From NCBI GenBank assembly GCA_014208095.1, contig JACHMT010000002.1, positions 186,001 through 250,000 of the forward strand: 64,000 nt of DNA, read 5' to 3'. This DNA is from Actinospineispora eucalypti (GTDB lineage: Bacteria; Actinomycetota; Actinomycetes; Mycobacteriales; Pseudonocardiaceae). A program made the translations under genes and the position numbers. The notes beneath the pieces were generated by a model that saw only the letters and a list, made by a program, of their open reading frames with translations, searched no databases and was not told the DNA's origin. Of the stretch, positions 24,254-32,217 are shown one piece after another. The first letter of the stretch is position 1. Each line of letters starts with the position of its first letter.

Positions 24254-25321
24254 TTGCTGAAACGAATCCTCATGAATGACAGCGCACATCGAGGCGATTG
24301 CGGTGAACGGGGCGCACAGCGACCACACACCGCTTCTGTGATAGCTACCGCAATCGGGTTGTTGGTGGCGGCGCTCTCGATGGGATTGGGTGCTTTCCTC
24401 TTTAGCGGTGCGCAAAGCGATAGCACCCCGGTCGTGCATGGCTCGCCGACCGATGTGCCCACAAGGTCGACGGATACCAGGACGGGTGATGCTGGCTCGA
24501 CAGGTGATGCGCAGCCACCAGCATTTGATCGAGGAGAAGCCCCAGGTGCAACGGTCGCTGGCTTGCCTCCGGTGCGACCCCATGTCGTACCACTGCCACC
24601 AGCGGCAATTGATACGCGGCTCAGCTCCTTTGTGCAGGCGTGCGATCAGGGAGTTGAGCAATGGCAGCTCGGACAGGCTGATTATCCACGCGACATGACC
24701 CTCAGCGTCAACCAGTCCGGCACCTACGTCGCAGCAGTGGATATCCGCAGTACACCGGAGGCACCAGAGCTCGTGCTGCCCGGAGTGAACGCGCAGGCCG
24801 CGCCGGTCGCTGTGCAGTGTGTGCTGAGCGCGCGGCTGGTGCCGGTGGGCGATGGTGTCGACGTGGAGGACCGCTCGTGGATCGTGCGGCAGTTCACGCC
24901 CACGGGTGTGCTCAACTGGTCGTGGTCTGTTAAAGCGCTCCAGCCGAGTGAGCACGAGCTGCGCCTCGAGCTCCAACCAGCGCTGAAGATCTCAGAGCCA
25001 CGAGCCGGTGCTGAGCTCTTGCAGCGCGAGCATCCGTTCCGCGTCACGAGTTTTGTAACCAAGGTGCATGTACAAGCGACCTGGGGCCAAGCGCTCAATA
25101 AGTGGTGGAAGGAGGCCTCGCCGGTAATAGCCGCAATTGCCGCCGGGCTCAGTGCTGCAGTGCTGGCAGTGATCAAATGGAGTGGTGCGTTGGCTGACGC
25201 ACTGCGCGAGACTGTGCAGAAATGGCGGGGTCAGGCTTCTGAGACGCAGCCCACTTCTCGGCAGCGGAGTTCCGCAGGACTGAGGAGTCGACGCAAGAAG
25301 AAGGACGTTGTACAACGCTGA
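24254..25321 (+). CDS. Membrane-anchored protein with large middle domain and second TM
   Basis: 355 residues; ATG at 24272 is an alternative to the TTG at 24254. TM1 is TASVIATAIGLLVAALSMGL (27-50), then a low-complexity linker, a ~190-residue domain (YPRDMTLSVNQSGTYVAAVD, LVPVGDGVDVEDRSWIVRQF), and TM2 SPVIAAIAAGLSAAVLAVIK near 290 followed by a basic tail. The middle domain is probably outside the cytoplasm. The gene overlaps the next one by 14 bases, so they are one unit. Not recognised. Confidence 0.65.
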   Translation: MLKRILMNDSAHRGDCGERGAQRPHTASVIATAIGLLVAALSMGLGAFLFSGAQSDSTPVVHGSPTDVPTRSTDTRTGDAGSTGDAQPPAFDRGEAPGATVAGLPPVRPHVVPLPPAAIDTRLSSFVQACDQGVEQWQLGQADYPRDMTLSVNQSGTYVAAVDIRSTPEAPELVLPGVNAQAAPVAVQCVLSARLVPVGDGVDVEDRSWIVRQFTPTGVLNWSWSVKALQPSEHELRLELQPALKISEPRAGAELLQREHPFRVTSFVTKVHVQATWGQALNKWWKEASPVIAAIAAGLSAAVLAVIKWSGALADALRETVQKWRGQASETQPTSRQRSSAGLRSRRKKKDVVQR

Positions 25322-26462
25322 TTGGCGGCGGCGCATCGCCCATGGATGTGCCGGCGGATCGTACTGGCGGGAGCGTGCTTCGAAGTTAACGCCGATCCAG
25401 GAGCCTACTGCAGCGGCGGAAGAGCAGCGACTGCGGACCGCGCTCGCGAATTACGCGGCACCGCCGATCTTGTGCTCATTTACGTCTATCGAAGCGGAGC
25501 AGGGCGGATACTATCTGCTCTTAACCGTGCCACCGAGTCAAAATCGGCCACACGCAATTGCAGGTGAACGTGGTGAACGACCACTTTACCGGTATCCAAT
25601 TCGTCGGGGTGCGGACTGTCAGTGGATGCGCGAGTATGAGATTGCTGACCTCTACCGGGACCGCTTTCAAGCGTCTGAGGTTCGCAGAGCACGGGAGAGG
25701 CGCGTTGTCGAGGAAGGTTGCAACGCGCTTGAGCGGTCCGAATTTGCCTGGACGTACGTTACGGTCACTGTCGATTATCCGGTTGAGCAACGGATTAACC
25801 GGCAGTTCGTCACTGAAGCGGACGAGTGGCGTTTGCGAAACGCTCTCCGATCGATAACGAGTGATTCGTTTGTCGGAGAGTATAGCAGGGCTATCCCTGG
25901 TCCCAGCCGTGTCATCTTTATCGAACGCCCGTACGCAGCCGGGGAGGACCCAGATGACCCACGCCATACGCATTGTGAGCTGTACACGTCTGGCGATGCG
26001 TTTGTGGCCGCAGAACTGAGACACTCCAAAGATGGCGAGCTCAACGAGTTCTTCTTCACGGACGGCACGATGTGCGCCCTCGCCATGGGGCTGAATTGGT
26101 GTTCCCATCAATCCGGGGGATGGGGGAGTGCAACTATCCACGCAGGCATTACGTATAAATCGACACCAGGCGCGCCATTAGCGAGATCTCTGCAGATTGT
26201 CGATACCGAGTGGAGTGGTCGCTCAAGATTGCAGGATACGCGAGCTGTGTCTGATTCCCCACATTTTCAGACCGTCGTGGAGCTGTCTGAAATGGCTACT
26301 ATTGATGAACGAATGCGGCTCGGCTCGCTTGTACTCGGCGGAATTATGCAGTGGTTCGGCATTGCGGAGTCAAACTATATTGGTGAGGATGGGCAGGTTA
26401 ACCTGGCTGCCTTCTCGCCGTACGACGTGGAACGCTGGCGGGAGCAATTCGGACCGAGATGA
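25308..26462 (+). CDS. AlbA_2 (Schlafen-like) domain protein, short N-terminus
   Basis: 384 residues. Residues ~50-125 (PPILCSFTSIEAEQGGYYLL, LTVPPSQNRPHAI, PLYRYPIRRGADCQWMREYE, IADLYRDRF) match the second half of the AlbA_2/Slfn domain, including the P-x-S-x-x-R-P-H and R-x-G motifs. The first half, which normally carries E-F-K and the N-G-D/G-G motif, is missing, so it is truncated or diverged. The rest is unrecognised. It overlaps the membrane protein gene and may act at the membrane; defence involvement is inferred from the domain. Confidence 0.62.
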   Translation: MYNADWRRRIAHGCAGGSYWRERASKLTPIQEPTAAAEEQRLRTALANYAAPPILCSFTSIEAEQGGYYLLLTVPPSQNRPHAIAGERGERPLYRYPIRRGADCQWMREYEIADLYRDRFQASEVRRARERRVVEEGCNALERSEFAWTYVTVTVDYPVEQRINRQFVTEADEWRLRNALRSITSDSFVGEYSRAIPGPSRVIFIERPYAAGEDPDDPRHTHCELYTSGDAFVAAELRHSKDGELNEFFFTDGTMCALAMGLNWCSHQSGGWGSATIHAGITYKSTPGAPLARSLQIVDTEWSGRSRLQDTRAVSDSPHFQTVVELSEMATIDERMRLGSLVLGGIMQWFGIAESNYIGEDGQVNLAAFSPYDVERWREQFGPR

Positions 26463-26478
26463 GGCCAGCACCCCCCAG

Positions 26479-27354
26479 CTAGCCGCGCCACTGGCGCCCA
26501 TACCCTTCCGTGATGCGCGTGTAGGTCTGCATTACCTCGGTGGAGCCCCACGAGTGGCCGCGTTCGGCTCGTGCACACGTGCGGACGATGACCCTGGCGA
26601 CCATGCCGGGGTCGTCGTTCATTGCCACGTGCCCGCAGCCGGGTAGTCGGACGAACTCCGCGCCTTGCAGTCGGTGCTCGGCGTTGATCATTTGGCTGGG
26701 AGCCATCAGCTTGTCCCGCTCTCCCCACGCCACGGTGAGGGGAACGAGTGGCTTGGGGTCGCTCCTCCATTGGAACTGGCGGGCACTGGCCATGGCTTCG
26801 TCGAACGCCGACGCGTCGCGCATGGCGGTGAGGTTGGCGAGCGCCTCGGTGGGTTCCATGCGTCTCGGGTGTTCGCAGAGCCGGGAGATGAGCAGGTTCC
26901 GCATCAGGGAGAGCTCGGCCAGCGGCGGGTCGGTAGCCAAGGAAACTCGGGCCGCGATCCGAAAGAGCCGCAGGTGTGTGATCACCCACCAGCGCTGTCT
27001 GGGCGTCCAGAACCCGGTCGGTGCCAGGGCGGTCGCGGAGGACACGATCCCCGTGGTGGTGGCGGCGATGGCGAGCATCCCACCGAGTCCGCAGCCTGCG
27101 ACGTGTGGCCGGCTGACCTCGAGGTGGTCGAAGATCCGCTTGAGCGATCGGACGCCGAAGGCGCGGATACCGTCCTCGGTGGTCGTTTGGGGGATAGGGG
27201 CACGACCCAACCGTGGCAGATCCACCGCGATGACGTCGTAGCGCTCGGCAAGTTGGTCAATGACTGGCCGCCAGACTTGCCACCGTTGCCCGAGGTTATG
27301 CAGCAGCACCAAGGGCGTCCCCGTACCCCGCCGGCAGTAGTTGGACTCGACCAC
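26479..27354 (-). CDS. Alpha/beta hydrolase with Cys in the nucleophile position
   Basis: About 291 residues from GTG at 27354, preceded by GGAGGG; ATG at 27426 is a longer alternative. The sequence ESNYCRRGTGTPLVLLHNLG leads into the usual fold. The nucleophile elbow reads HVAGCGLGGML where the family has G-x-S-x-G, so Cys replaces Ser. Asp (AWGERDKLM) and His (LPGCGHVAMNDDP) of the triad are present. High GC and codon use are close to the chromosome, suggesting recent acquisition from an actinomycete host. Substrate unknown. Confidence 0.8.
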   Translation of the reverse strand: MVESNYCRRGTGTPLVLLHNLGQRWQVWRPVIDQLAERYDVIAVDLPRLGRAPIPQTTTEDGIRAFGVRSLKRIFDHLEVSRPHVAGCGLGGMLAIAATTTGIVSSATALAPTGFWTPRQRWWVITHLRLFRIAARVSLATDPPLAELSLMRNLLISRLCEHPRRMEPTEALANLTAMRDASAFDEAMASARQFQWRSDPKPLVPLTVAWGERDKLMAPSQMINAEHRLQGAEFVRLPGCGHVAMNDDPGMVARVIVRTCARAERGHSWGSTEVMQTYTRITEGYGRQWRG

Positions 27355-27639
27355 GCCCCAGCCCTCCGCACACACCCAGCGCCAGGCCACCGCTGCCCGT
27401 CGCGCGCGGCAATGTACTCGCATCATCTGATCGATACGAGCTCGTTAAACGCTCAACTATAGATGTGGCGTAAGTGACTTCTTCACAGCTACTTGCGAGC
27501 GGCCATTCGCTCTGTGACTCCAACGGTATTGCCGCTGGTCGTCCGGTGCGGTAGCGTCCGCTTACCCCGCCCCTGGGATAACCATACAGCTGCTAGTCAG
27601 GTCCTCGTGGCCGGCTCAAGTAGAGAGGTTATTTTCGGG

Positions 27640-28059
27640 GTGTTGGTCGAATCTCTTCTCGCTGCGCCGTCGGGCTCCGCGCTGGCACTCGAACCGTCCA
27701 GCGGGGCAGCGGTCGCAAGCGCAATCATCGGTGGCCTGGCGCTCGTCACCACGGTGGTGTTCGGAGTCCTCGGCCACCGGCGTCCGAAGGGCACGGTCGG
27801 CTGGTCGCTTCGGCGCGCTGGCAAGAGCCGCTACATCCTCGAGCAGACGGGGACGGCTGCGGCATACAGTGTCGAGGTCGAGGTCACGCGGGGCGGTCCA
27901 ACCGCCGGCGAGACGGCATTCGCCGTGTTTGCGGCTGGCCAGCAGGAGCCCTATCTCATCACATACGGCTTTGGGGAGCCAGCCCGGGTGATCGTGCGCT
28001 GGGCGAGGCGGGCGAAGGGCAGGCGGCGGGAGGTGTGGTCAACGGGCTTGCCGGCTTAG
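27640..28059 (+). CDS. Single-TM hypothetical protein
   Basis: 139 residues from GTG at 27640, with GAGAGG upstream; the frame is open from 27493, but the earlier part is atypical. One membrane segment (AVASAIIGGLALVTTVVFGV) precedes HRRPKGTVGWSLRRAGKSRY and a beta-rich domain (YILEQTGTAAAYSVEVEVTR...LITYGFGEPARVIVRWARRA) resembling an immunoglobulin-like fold. No family name can be given. Confidence 0.55.
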   Translation: MLVESLLAAPSGSALALEPSSGAAVASAIIGGLALVTTVVFGVLGHRRPKGTVGWSLRRAGKSRYILEQTGTAAAYSVEVEVTRGGPTAGETAFAVFAAGQQEPYLITYGFGEPARVIVRWARRAKGRRREVWSTGLPA

Positions 28060-28365
28060 CCCCGTCGAGTTCAGGTGGCTGCCCCGGAAATCTCTTCCCC
28101 GATGGCTTACAGCGCTGCTGACAGATCTCCTCCTTGGCGTAGGTTGGTACGAAGACGCCCGGCAATCCCAGATAGCCTGCAAAATAGCATACTTATTGCT
28201 CCAATCGCTTGATCGCGATTGCGCAGGCACGTTACGCGGTGCGTTGTAATTACTCCGCAGAGCTTGTCACGCTGAGCCGAGCGAGCGAAGTTGTGCAACG
28301 CGTGTCCACTACCTAGTTGTGTCTTGCTGCAATTTATGGATGCGAAGCGCAGCTGAGGACCGCTG
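28060..28365. other. Gap without recognisable gene
   Basis: About 300 bp. Short open frames on both strands are unsupported. No strong hairpin or repeat was found. Confidence 0.4.
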
Positions 28366-29061
28366 GTGATTCACGTCAGAGGCTATTACCGACGAGATGG
28401 TACGTGGGTCCGGGCACACGAGCGCCGAGGCACTGGCCGGCGAGGGAGCCGGACGCGAGCGCAAACCTCGAACTGGTCCGGAGTTCCAGCGCAGCGCCAC
28501 CGCTCCTCGCCACCGCCCCGGCCGTCAATGCCTGAGAAGCTCCGGCAGAAGCTCCTCGACGAGGCCAAAGTAAAAGCAGCTGCGGATTTTTGTGCTGATG
28601 TCTTCAAAGATGGCGCTGTTGAAGCTACGGCCGAGCGAGTCGCGGACCATGTGACCAAAGAAACCTGGAACCGGCTCAAGCGAAAGTGGCGGCGAGGGCG
28701 CTGCCGCTGGCTGAACGAGATGGCAAAGATCGTGCTTGCCGGCAAGGCTAAATATCATGAGTTAGGTGCAACAGCCATCACCAAGATGCTGAGACTCGTG
28801 ATCGGCCATAAAGCGGAAAGTGCCTTTGTGCGGGAACTGGCCACTAATCTGCCGCTGCCTGGCGATGCCAAATTTGTGGCCGTGGCGCAGGGGATTCGGA
28901 TTATCGGCATTTGGCTCTGCGTTGTTGAATATAGTTCACCCGAGCGGTGCTTCTGCTTCGAGGCGCTCGCGCTGCAGTATGGGAAAGAGGCGACCAAGAG
29001 CCTGTTGATTGCGGAGGGTGAGCTCTGGACGAAACAGGCGGGTTGGAACAGGCTGACGTAG
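28366..29061 (+). CDS. Hypothetical protein with N-terminal GYYRRDGTWV motif
   Basis: 231 residues from GTG at 28366, GAGGA upstream. It begins IHVRGYYRRDGTWVRAHERR, a short motif (V-x-G-Y-x-R-x-D-G-T-x-V-x-x-H-x-R) common at the N-terminus of actinobacterial proteins of varied function, followed by a disordered Arg/Pro stretch. The remaining ~170 residues are helical (EKLRQKLLDEAKVKAAADFC, then ERVADHVTKETWNRLKRKW). No catalytic motif. It might be an effector or toxin of the element; not provable here. Confidence 0.6.
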   Translation: MIHVRGYYRRDGTWVRAHERRGTGRRGSRTRAQTSNWSGVPAQRHRSSPPPRPSMPEKLRQKLLDEAKVKAAADFCADVFKDGAVEATAERVADHVTKETWNRLKRKWRRGRCRWLNEMAKIVLAGKAKYHELGATAITKMLRLVIGHKAESAFVRELATNLPLPGDAKFVAVAQGIRIIGIWLCVVEYSSPERCFCFEALALQYGKEATKSLLIAEGELWTKQAGWNRLT

Positions 29062-29110
29062 CGGTTCGGCTGGTGGCTTGCGCGCTCGCTCGCGCCTCGA
29101 ATCCCGAGCG

Positions 29111-29539
29111 CTAGCCGGTCACGCGCACGACAGCCAGTTTCGCCCGCTCGAAGCTGAACTGCTCGGGTGGGATCGCAGTCAGGAGGGCATCGGCCTGCCG
29201 GAGGATGTCTGCGACCTGGCCGTCAGGCTGGTTCGGCGCCATCTTGGTCAATCGGTGGGTGAGCTGCTCGTCGTAGAACAGCATGGGCAGTTCCTGCTGC
29301 GCACCTAACTGGGCAAAGTCTGCGCGCTGGCCTGCCTGTTCAGCGTTGATAAAGGTCTCCAGGGCAAGAGGCCTGCCTGGTTGGTCGTAGAGGGTCAGCA
29401 CCGTCCGGATGACCGGTGCGGCTGGGTGGCTGAAGAGCTCGTGGCCCGGCAGCTTGATCACGAAGGCTGTCCCTCGGTGGTCGGATGCAGCAGAAAGGCG
29501 GTTTCCCTTGAATGCTTGGCGGTTTACCAAGGGAGACAA
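29111..29539 (-). CDS. Hypothetical protein, paralogue of 39844-40377
   Basis: 142 residues. It shares the block SHPAAPVIRTVLTLYDQPGR, then PLALETFINAEQAGQRADFA, LPMLFYDEQLTHRLTK and a C-terminus AIPPEQFSFERAKLAVV with the product of 39844-40377 (SHPAAPVIRTVLTVYDQPQQ and so on). The N-terminal part is shorter and partly lost. The family was not recognised. Two divergent copies in one element suggest a useful or addictive function. It is divergent from the zinc-finger gene at 29561. Confidence 0.65.
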   Translation of the reverse strand: MSPLVNRQAFKGNRLSAASDHRGTAFVIKLPGHELFSHPAAPVIRTVLTLYDQPGRPLALETFINAEQAGQRADFAQLGAQQELPMLFYDEQLTHRLTKMAPNQPDGQVADILRQADALLTAIPPEQFSFERAKLAVVRVTG

Positions 29540-29560
29540 ATTGCGAAATTCATGCTATAA

Positions 29561-29977
29561 ATGAAGTCAATGAAGGTAGCAAATCATAAGTCGCGTCAGT
29601 GGGATACTGTTGATCGAGTTGTTGGAAGTCGAGAGGACATCACGGGAGCAGGCAAGAGGGCGTTGTGCGTCGAGTGTCAAAGGCCAGTCTTCACATCTGA
29701 TGGGACCCCTGATGACGTGCCCGTGATATGCAACGTTTGTTTTGGTAATATTCCCGACTCTGAGATACTCAAGGATGTGCCGGCAGATATCGAGTTTGCA
29801 AGTGCTGCGCAACTAATACGTCTTCTTCAAATCTATGATGTTCATCCGCCACACACGACACTATCTGAACTGCAGAAGAAGGCGCGTAGGCGGGGTGTTT
29901 CCGTTAAGGTCGTTGCGAGGGACGAGATAGTTGCGGCTGTTAAGCAGGCGATGCGTAAGTCATCCGGTGGTAAATGA
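29561..29977 (+). CDS. Hypothetical protein with two CxxC motifs
   Basis: 138 residues; ATG at 29561 or 29570. CVECQRPVFTSDGTPDDVPV followed by ICNVCFG gives two CxxC pairs, a typical zinc ribbon, then a helical C-terminal domain with SAAQLIRLLQIYDVHPP and a basic tail (LQKKARRRGVSVKVVARDEI). A TATAAA box lies 5-10 bp upstream. DNA or RNA binding is plausible. Its 3' end overlaps the end of the convergent gene 29960-30232. Confidence 0.58.
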   Translation: MKSMKVANHKSRQWDTVDRVVGSREDITGAGKRALCVECQRPVFTSDGTPDDVPVICNVCFGNIPDSEILKDVPADIEFASAAQLIRLLQIYDVHPPHTTLSELQKKARRRGVSVKVVARDEIVAAVKQAMRKSSGGK

Positions 29978-30232
29978 TAGAGGCGACGCTGGGCGAACCT
30001 TGATCGTGCATCCTGGCCAGTGCGTGCGGAGTTCTTGTTGAACCTGCGACTGAAAGATGATGTAAGCGGCAGTCTCGAGAGGGGCACCCATGCGCTCGGC
30101 TGATTCGCGCAGAACCTTGGACCGAGGGAACGAAAGCTCTGCCTCGTAGGAGTACAACGGTTCGCTTTGCTCTTGCGTCCAGACCTCGATGAGAAACTTG
30201 ACCGCGAGAGGCTGCTCCCGGACGTGGGTCAT
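29960..30232 (-). CDS. Last gene of the toxin-antitoxin operon, hypothetical
   Basis: 90 residues (MTHVREQPLAVKFLIEVWTQ...). It overlaps the DUF433-like gene by 4 bases (ATGA), so it belongs to the same operon. Beta-rich first half and a helical middle; no family recognised. Possible accessory of the TA module. Confidence 0.55.
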   Translation of the reverse strand: MTHVREQPLAVKFLIEVWTQEQSEPLYSYEAELSFPRSKVLRESAERMGAPLETAAYIIFQSQVQQELRTHWPGCTIKVRPASPLSFTTG

Positions 30233-30492
30233 GTCGCCTTCTCACTCTCCGGTTTCGCGGCAGTCATATCGCTTGCATGTTGGGGATCGACAAGTTCGGC
30301 CGCCTCGTTAATCGCATTCTGTAGTTTCTCGACAGTGAGTTTCCCTCCGTGCGCGGCCACGATCTGTGTGAGAGACGTGCCCTTGCCAAGCCAACGAAGT
30401 ACGACGGCAATGCAAAGGTCGGTGCCTCGGACAACCAGGTGACCTTGCTGATTAAGATTGAGATATTCATGGTTTACCGTAGAGCTGATCAT
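30229..30492 (-). CDS. DUF433-like small helix-turn-helix protein
   Basis: 87 residues. VNHEYLNLNQQGHLVVRGTD followed by LCIAVVLRWLGKGTSLTQIV and KLTVEKLQNAINEAAELV fits DUF433: the G-T-x-I/L-x-V strand-turn, the L-x-x-G-x-S-x-x-x-I helix-turn-helix and an A-x-x-x-A tail. DUF433 proteins are commonly antitoxin-like partners in TA loci. It lies between the toxin and the last gene, overlapping both, so this operon may have two antitoxins or a three-part system. Confidence 0.68.
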   Translation of the reverse strand: MISSTVNHEYLNLNQQGHLVVRGTDLCIAVVLRWLGKGTSLTQIVAAHGGKLTVEKLQNAINEAAELVDPQHASDMTAAKPESEKAT

Positions 30493-30760
30493 GCGTGCCT
30501 AAAAAATGGAAGGTGACGACTTGCTCGCTGCCTGTGGTGACGATGCGATAGACGGCACGCCAGTCGGATGTCACGTTGATGCTGCGAAAACCGGCGTAGC
30601 GATCTCTGAGCGAATGGTTATGTAGTGACTCATGGTGTGGATCGGTAACAAAGACTTGGATTGCATCGGCAAAGGCAAACCGCACTGCCCGTGGCGAGGC
30701 CTTGAGTTGGGTACGGAAATTAGGAGTAGTTTCAATGATGGGATCGGTTAGTAGTTTCAT
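30467..30760 (-). CDS. YafQ/RelE-family toxin
   Basis: 97 residues. It has the RelE/YafQ layout: an N-terminal helical hairpin (NFRTQLKASPRAVRFAFADA), then HNHSLRDRYAGFRSINVTSD, WRAVYRIVTTG and VVTFHFLGTHDQLYG, where the L-x-G-x-R/W-R-x-x-Y strands and final H-D-x-L-Y match ribosome-dependent mRNA interferases. The antitoxin gene overlaps it by 29 bases upstream. Likely cleaves mRNA when free of antitoxin. Confidence 0.82.
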   Translation of the reverse strand: MKLLTDPIIETTPNFRTQLKASPRAVRFAFADAIQVFVTDPHHESLHNHSLRDRYAGFRSINVTSDWRAVYRIVTTGSEQVVTFHFLGTHDQLYGKP

Positions 30761-31043
30761 CGGCGTCAGCTAGCTCACGAAAGTACTTGATAGCAGCAGT
30801 CGGCGATTTGAACCGAATCACTCGGCCTGCTTTGATGTCCTCATCAGCTTTTCGCATCTGCTCGATCATCCACTTGCTTGGTATCTCGTCAAGGAGGTCC
30901 GAGTCGATTTTCTTAGTGCGGCCAACCTGATCAAGCACTCGGTTAACAAGTGTGCTGAGTGAAATGCCAAACGACTCGGCCACCTTCGTAGCCTTGTCGC
31001 GAACTGCTGTATCAGTTTTAATGTGAAGTGTTGTTGCTGCCAT
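30732..31043 (-). CDS. RelB/DinJ-type antitoxin
   Basis: 103 residues. AATTLHIKTDTAVRDKATKV, then AESFGISLSTLVNRVLDQVG is the ribbon-helix-helix DNA-binding part of DinJ/RelB antitoxins; the C-terminal helix region binds the toxin. It is the first gene of the operon and has a consensus promoter ending about 8 bases before the ATG, where it would repress itself. Confidence 0.82.
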   Translation of the reverse strand: MAATTLHIKTDTAVRDKATKVAESFGISLSTLVNRVLDQVGRTKKIDSDLLDEIPSKWMIEQMRKADEDIKAGRVIRFKSPTAAIKYFRELADADETTNRSHH

Positions 31044-31051
31044 ATACTCGC

Positions 31052-31080
31052 ACTATAAACAATTGACCGCCTAATGTCAA
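31052..31080 (-). promoter_or_regulatory. Promoter of the TA operon
   Basis: Minus strand TTGACA (31080-31075), 17-bp spacer, TATAGT (31057-31052), 9 bp before the antitoxin ATG. This is the closest match to consensus in the element. Confidence 0.7.
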
Positions 31081-31172
31081 CGTCGGATCGGCGAAGAATG
31101 CGGCCCTTTGCGGGCGTGTATTTCGACGTTTCACAAAACCGGCCATTTGGGGCATCGAGGCTAAGTCTTCCT

Positions 31173-31197
31173 ACTTCCGAGAATCACAAGGTTCTCC
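31173..31197 (+). repeat. 25-bp site A before the second tyrosine recombinase
   Basis: Site A reads ACTTCCGAGAATCA, five variable bases, TTCTCC. Site B at 31242-31266 is the same on the opposite strand, matching 20 of 25 bases. Each site has GAGAA and TTCTC arms 8 bp apart, the geometry of tyrosine-recombinase core sites or of repressor operators. Confidence 0.65.
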
Positions 31198-31241
31198 TCT
31201 GCCGTCCACGCGCATAAGAAAAAGGTGTCCGGGACGATGGG

Positions 31242-31266
31242 GGAGAAATCCTTGATTCTCGGAAGT
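31242..31266 (-). repeat. 25-bp site B, inverted copy of site A
   Basis: On the minus strand ACTTCCGAGAATCA, five variable bases, TTCTCC. It lies 44 bp from site A and 20 bp before a TATAAT box (31286-31291) at the recombinase start. Confidence 0.65.
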
Positions 31267-31293
31267 ATTGGGAATATACTCATACTATAATAT

Positions 31294-32217
31294 ATGCTTA
31301 GAGAACAATTACCACTGTTTCGTGTTGGTGGGTTGAAGCGGGTAGTTCTCCAGCAAGTTCGGCCGGTGGTGAAGCCGACAGGGGAGAGCACCATCCTGAC
31401 CACGCTGTCGGCCTATCTGGTGCACTTGGGCAGCAGTTACGCCCCCAAGACCGTGAAGACGTACGCCGGCGATGTCCAGGATCTGGCGCTGTTCCTCCGA
31501 GGCCGGGAGCTGGAGGACATCACCCTCGGGGACTTGCAGGACTGGCGGGCACGACTCGTGGCAGGTCGAAGCAGGCCGGTGGGGGAGAAGACGATGACGC
31601 GCAAGCTCAGCGCGGTCATCAACTACTTCGGGTGGCTCCGCAGCACGGGAGCCATCCAGAAGGACCCCAGCGCGTCGTTGATGAACGGCCGCGTTCAGTC
31701 CCCGCTACCGGGCTACCTGTATGACAGCCAGGTCGAGCAGCTCTACCAGGTGGCCAGCGGCGATCCACGGACCTACCTCCTAGTGCTGCTGTTCATCGAG
31801 ACCGGGATGAAGAGCAGCGAGCTGTACAGGCTGACCAGAGCGGACGTGGATACGTCGGACCCCTACAACCCGGAGCTCTGGATCAGGCACGTTGGCAAGG
31901 CGACGAGGAAGGACCGCAAGGTCACGCTGCCTGCACGGTTTGTGGGTGTCTGCGAGGCGTACTTGGAGCAGTACACGGTCACGGATGTGCTGTTTCCGTT
32001 CACCGACCGCTTCGGCCGGCTGTTGTTCACGCAGCTCAAGGAGCGTAGCGGCATTCAGAGGGACCTGACGCCCAAGACCTTGCGACACACCCATGTCGTC
32101 CGGGCGTATCGACGGGGTGACGATTTGGACGCGGTATTTGATCGGATCGGACTGGCGCAGGGATCGCGAGAGGAAGCGCGCGAGCTGTATTCGCGGTTGG
32201 CGAGTAAGGGGATGTAG
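31294..32217 (+). CDS. XerC/D-like tyrosine recombinase with altered active-site residues
   Basis: 307 residues from ATG at 31294, 3 bases after TATAAT, so the mRNA may be leaderless. An N-terminal SAM-like core-binding domain (LSAYLVHLGSSYAPKTVKTY, then DLQDWRARLVAGRSRPVG) precedes the catalytic domain. The first arginine motif reads ETGMKSSELYRL, with Lys where Arg I is expected; K is in GKATRKDRKVTLP; the HxxR motif reads TPKTLRHTHVVRA with Lys instead of His; a late Tyr is in EEARELYSRL. It may be a specialised or weak enzyme. Inverted 25-bp sites lie just upstream. Confidence 0.75.
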   Translation: MLREQLPLFRVGGLKRVVLQQVRPVVKPTGESTILTTLSAYLVHLGSSYAPKTVKTYAGDVQDLALFLRGRELEDITLGDLQDWRARLVAGRSRPVGEKTMTRKLSAVINYFGWLRSTGAIQKDPSASLMNGRVQSPLPGYLYDSQVEQLYQVASGDPRTYLLVLLFIETGMKSSELYRLTRADVDTSDPYNPELWIRHVGKATRKDRKVTLPARFVGVCEAYLEQYTVTDVLFPFTDRFGRLLFTQLKERSGIQRDLTPKTLRHTHVVRAYRRGDDLDAVFDRIGLAQGSREEARELYSRLASKGM

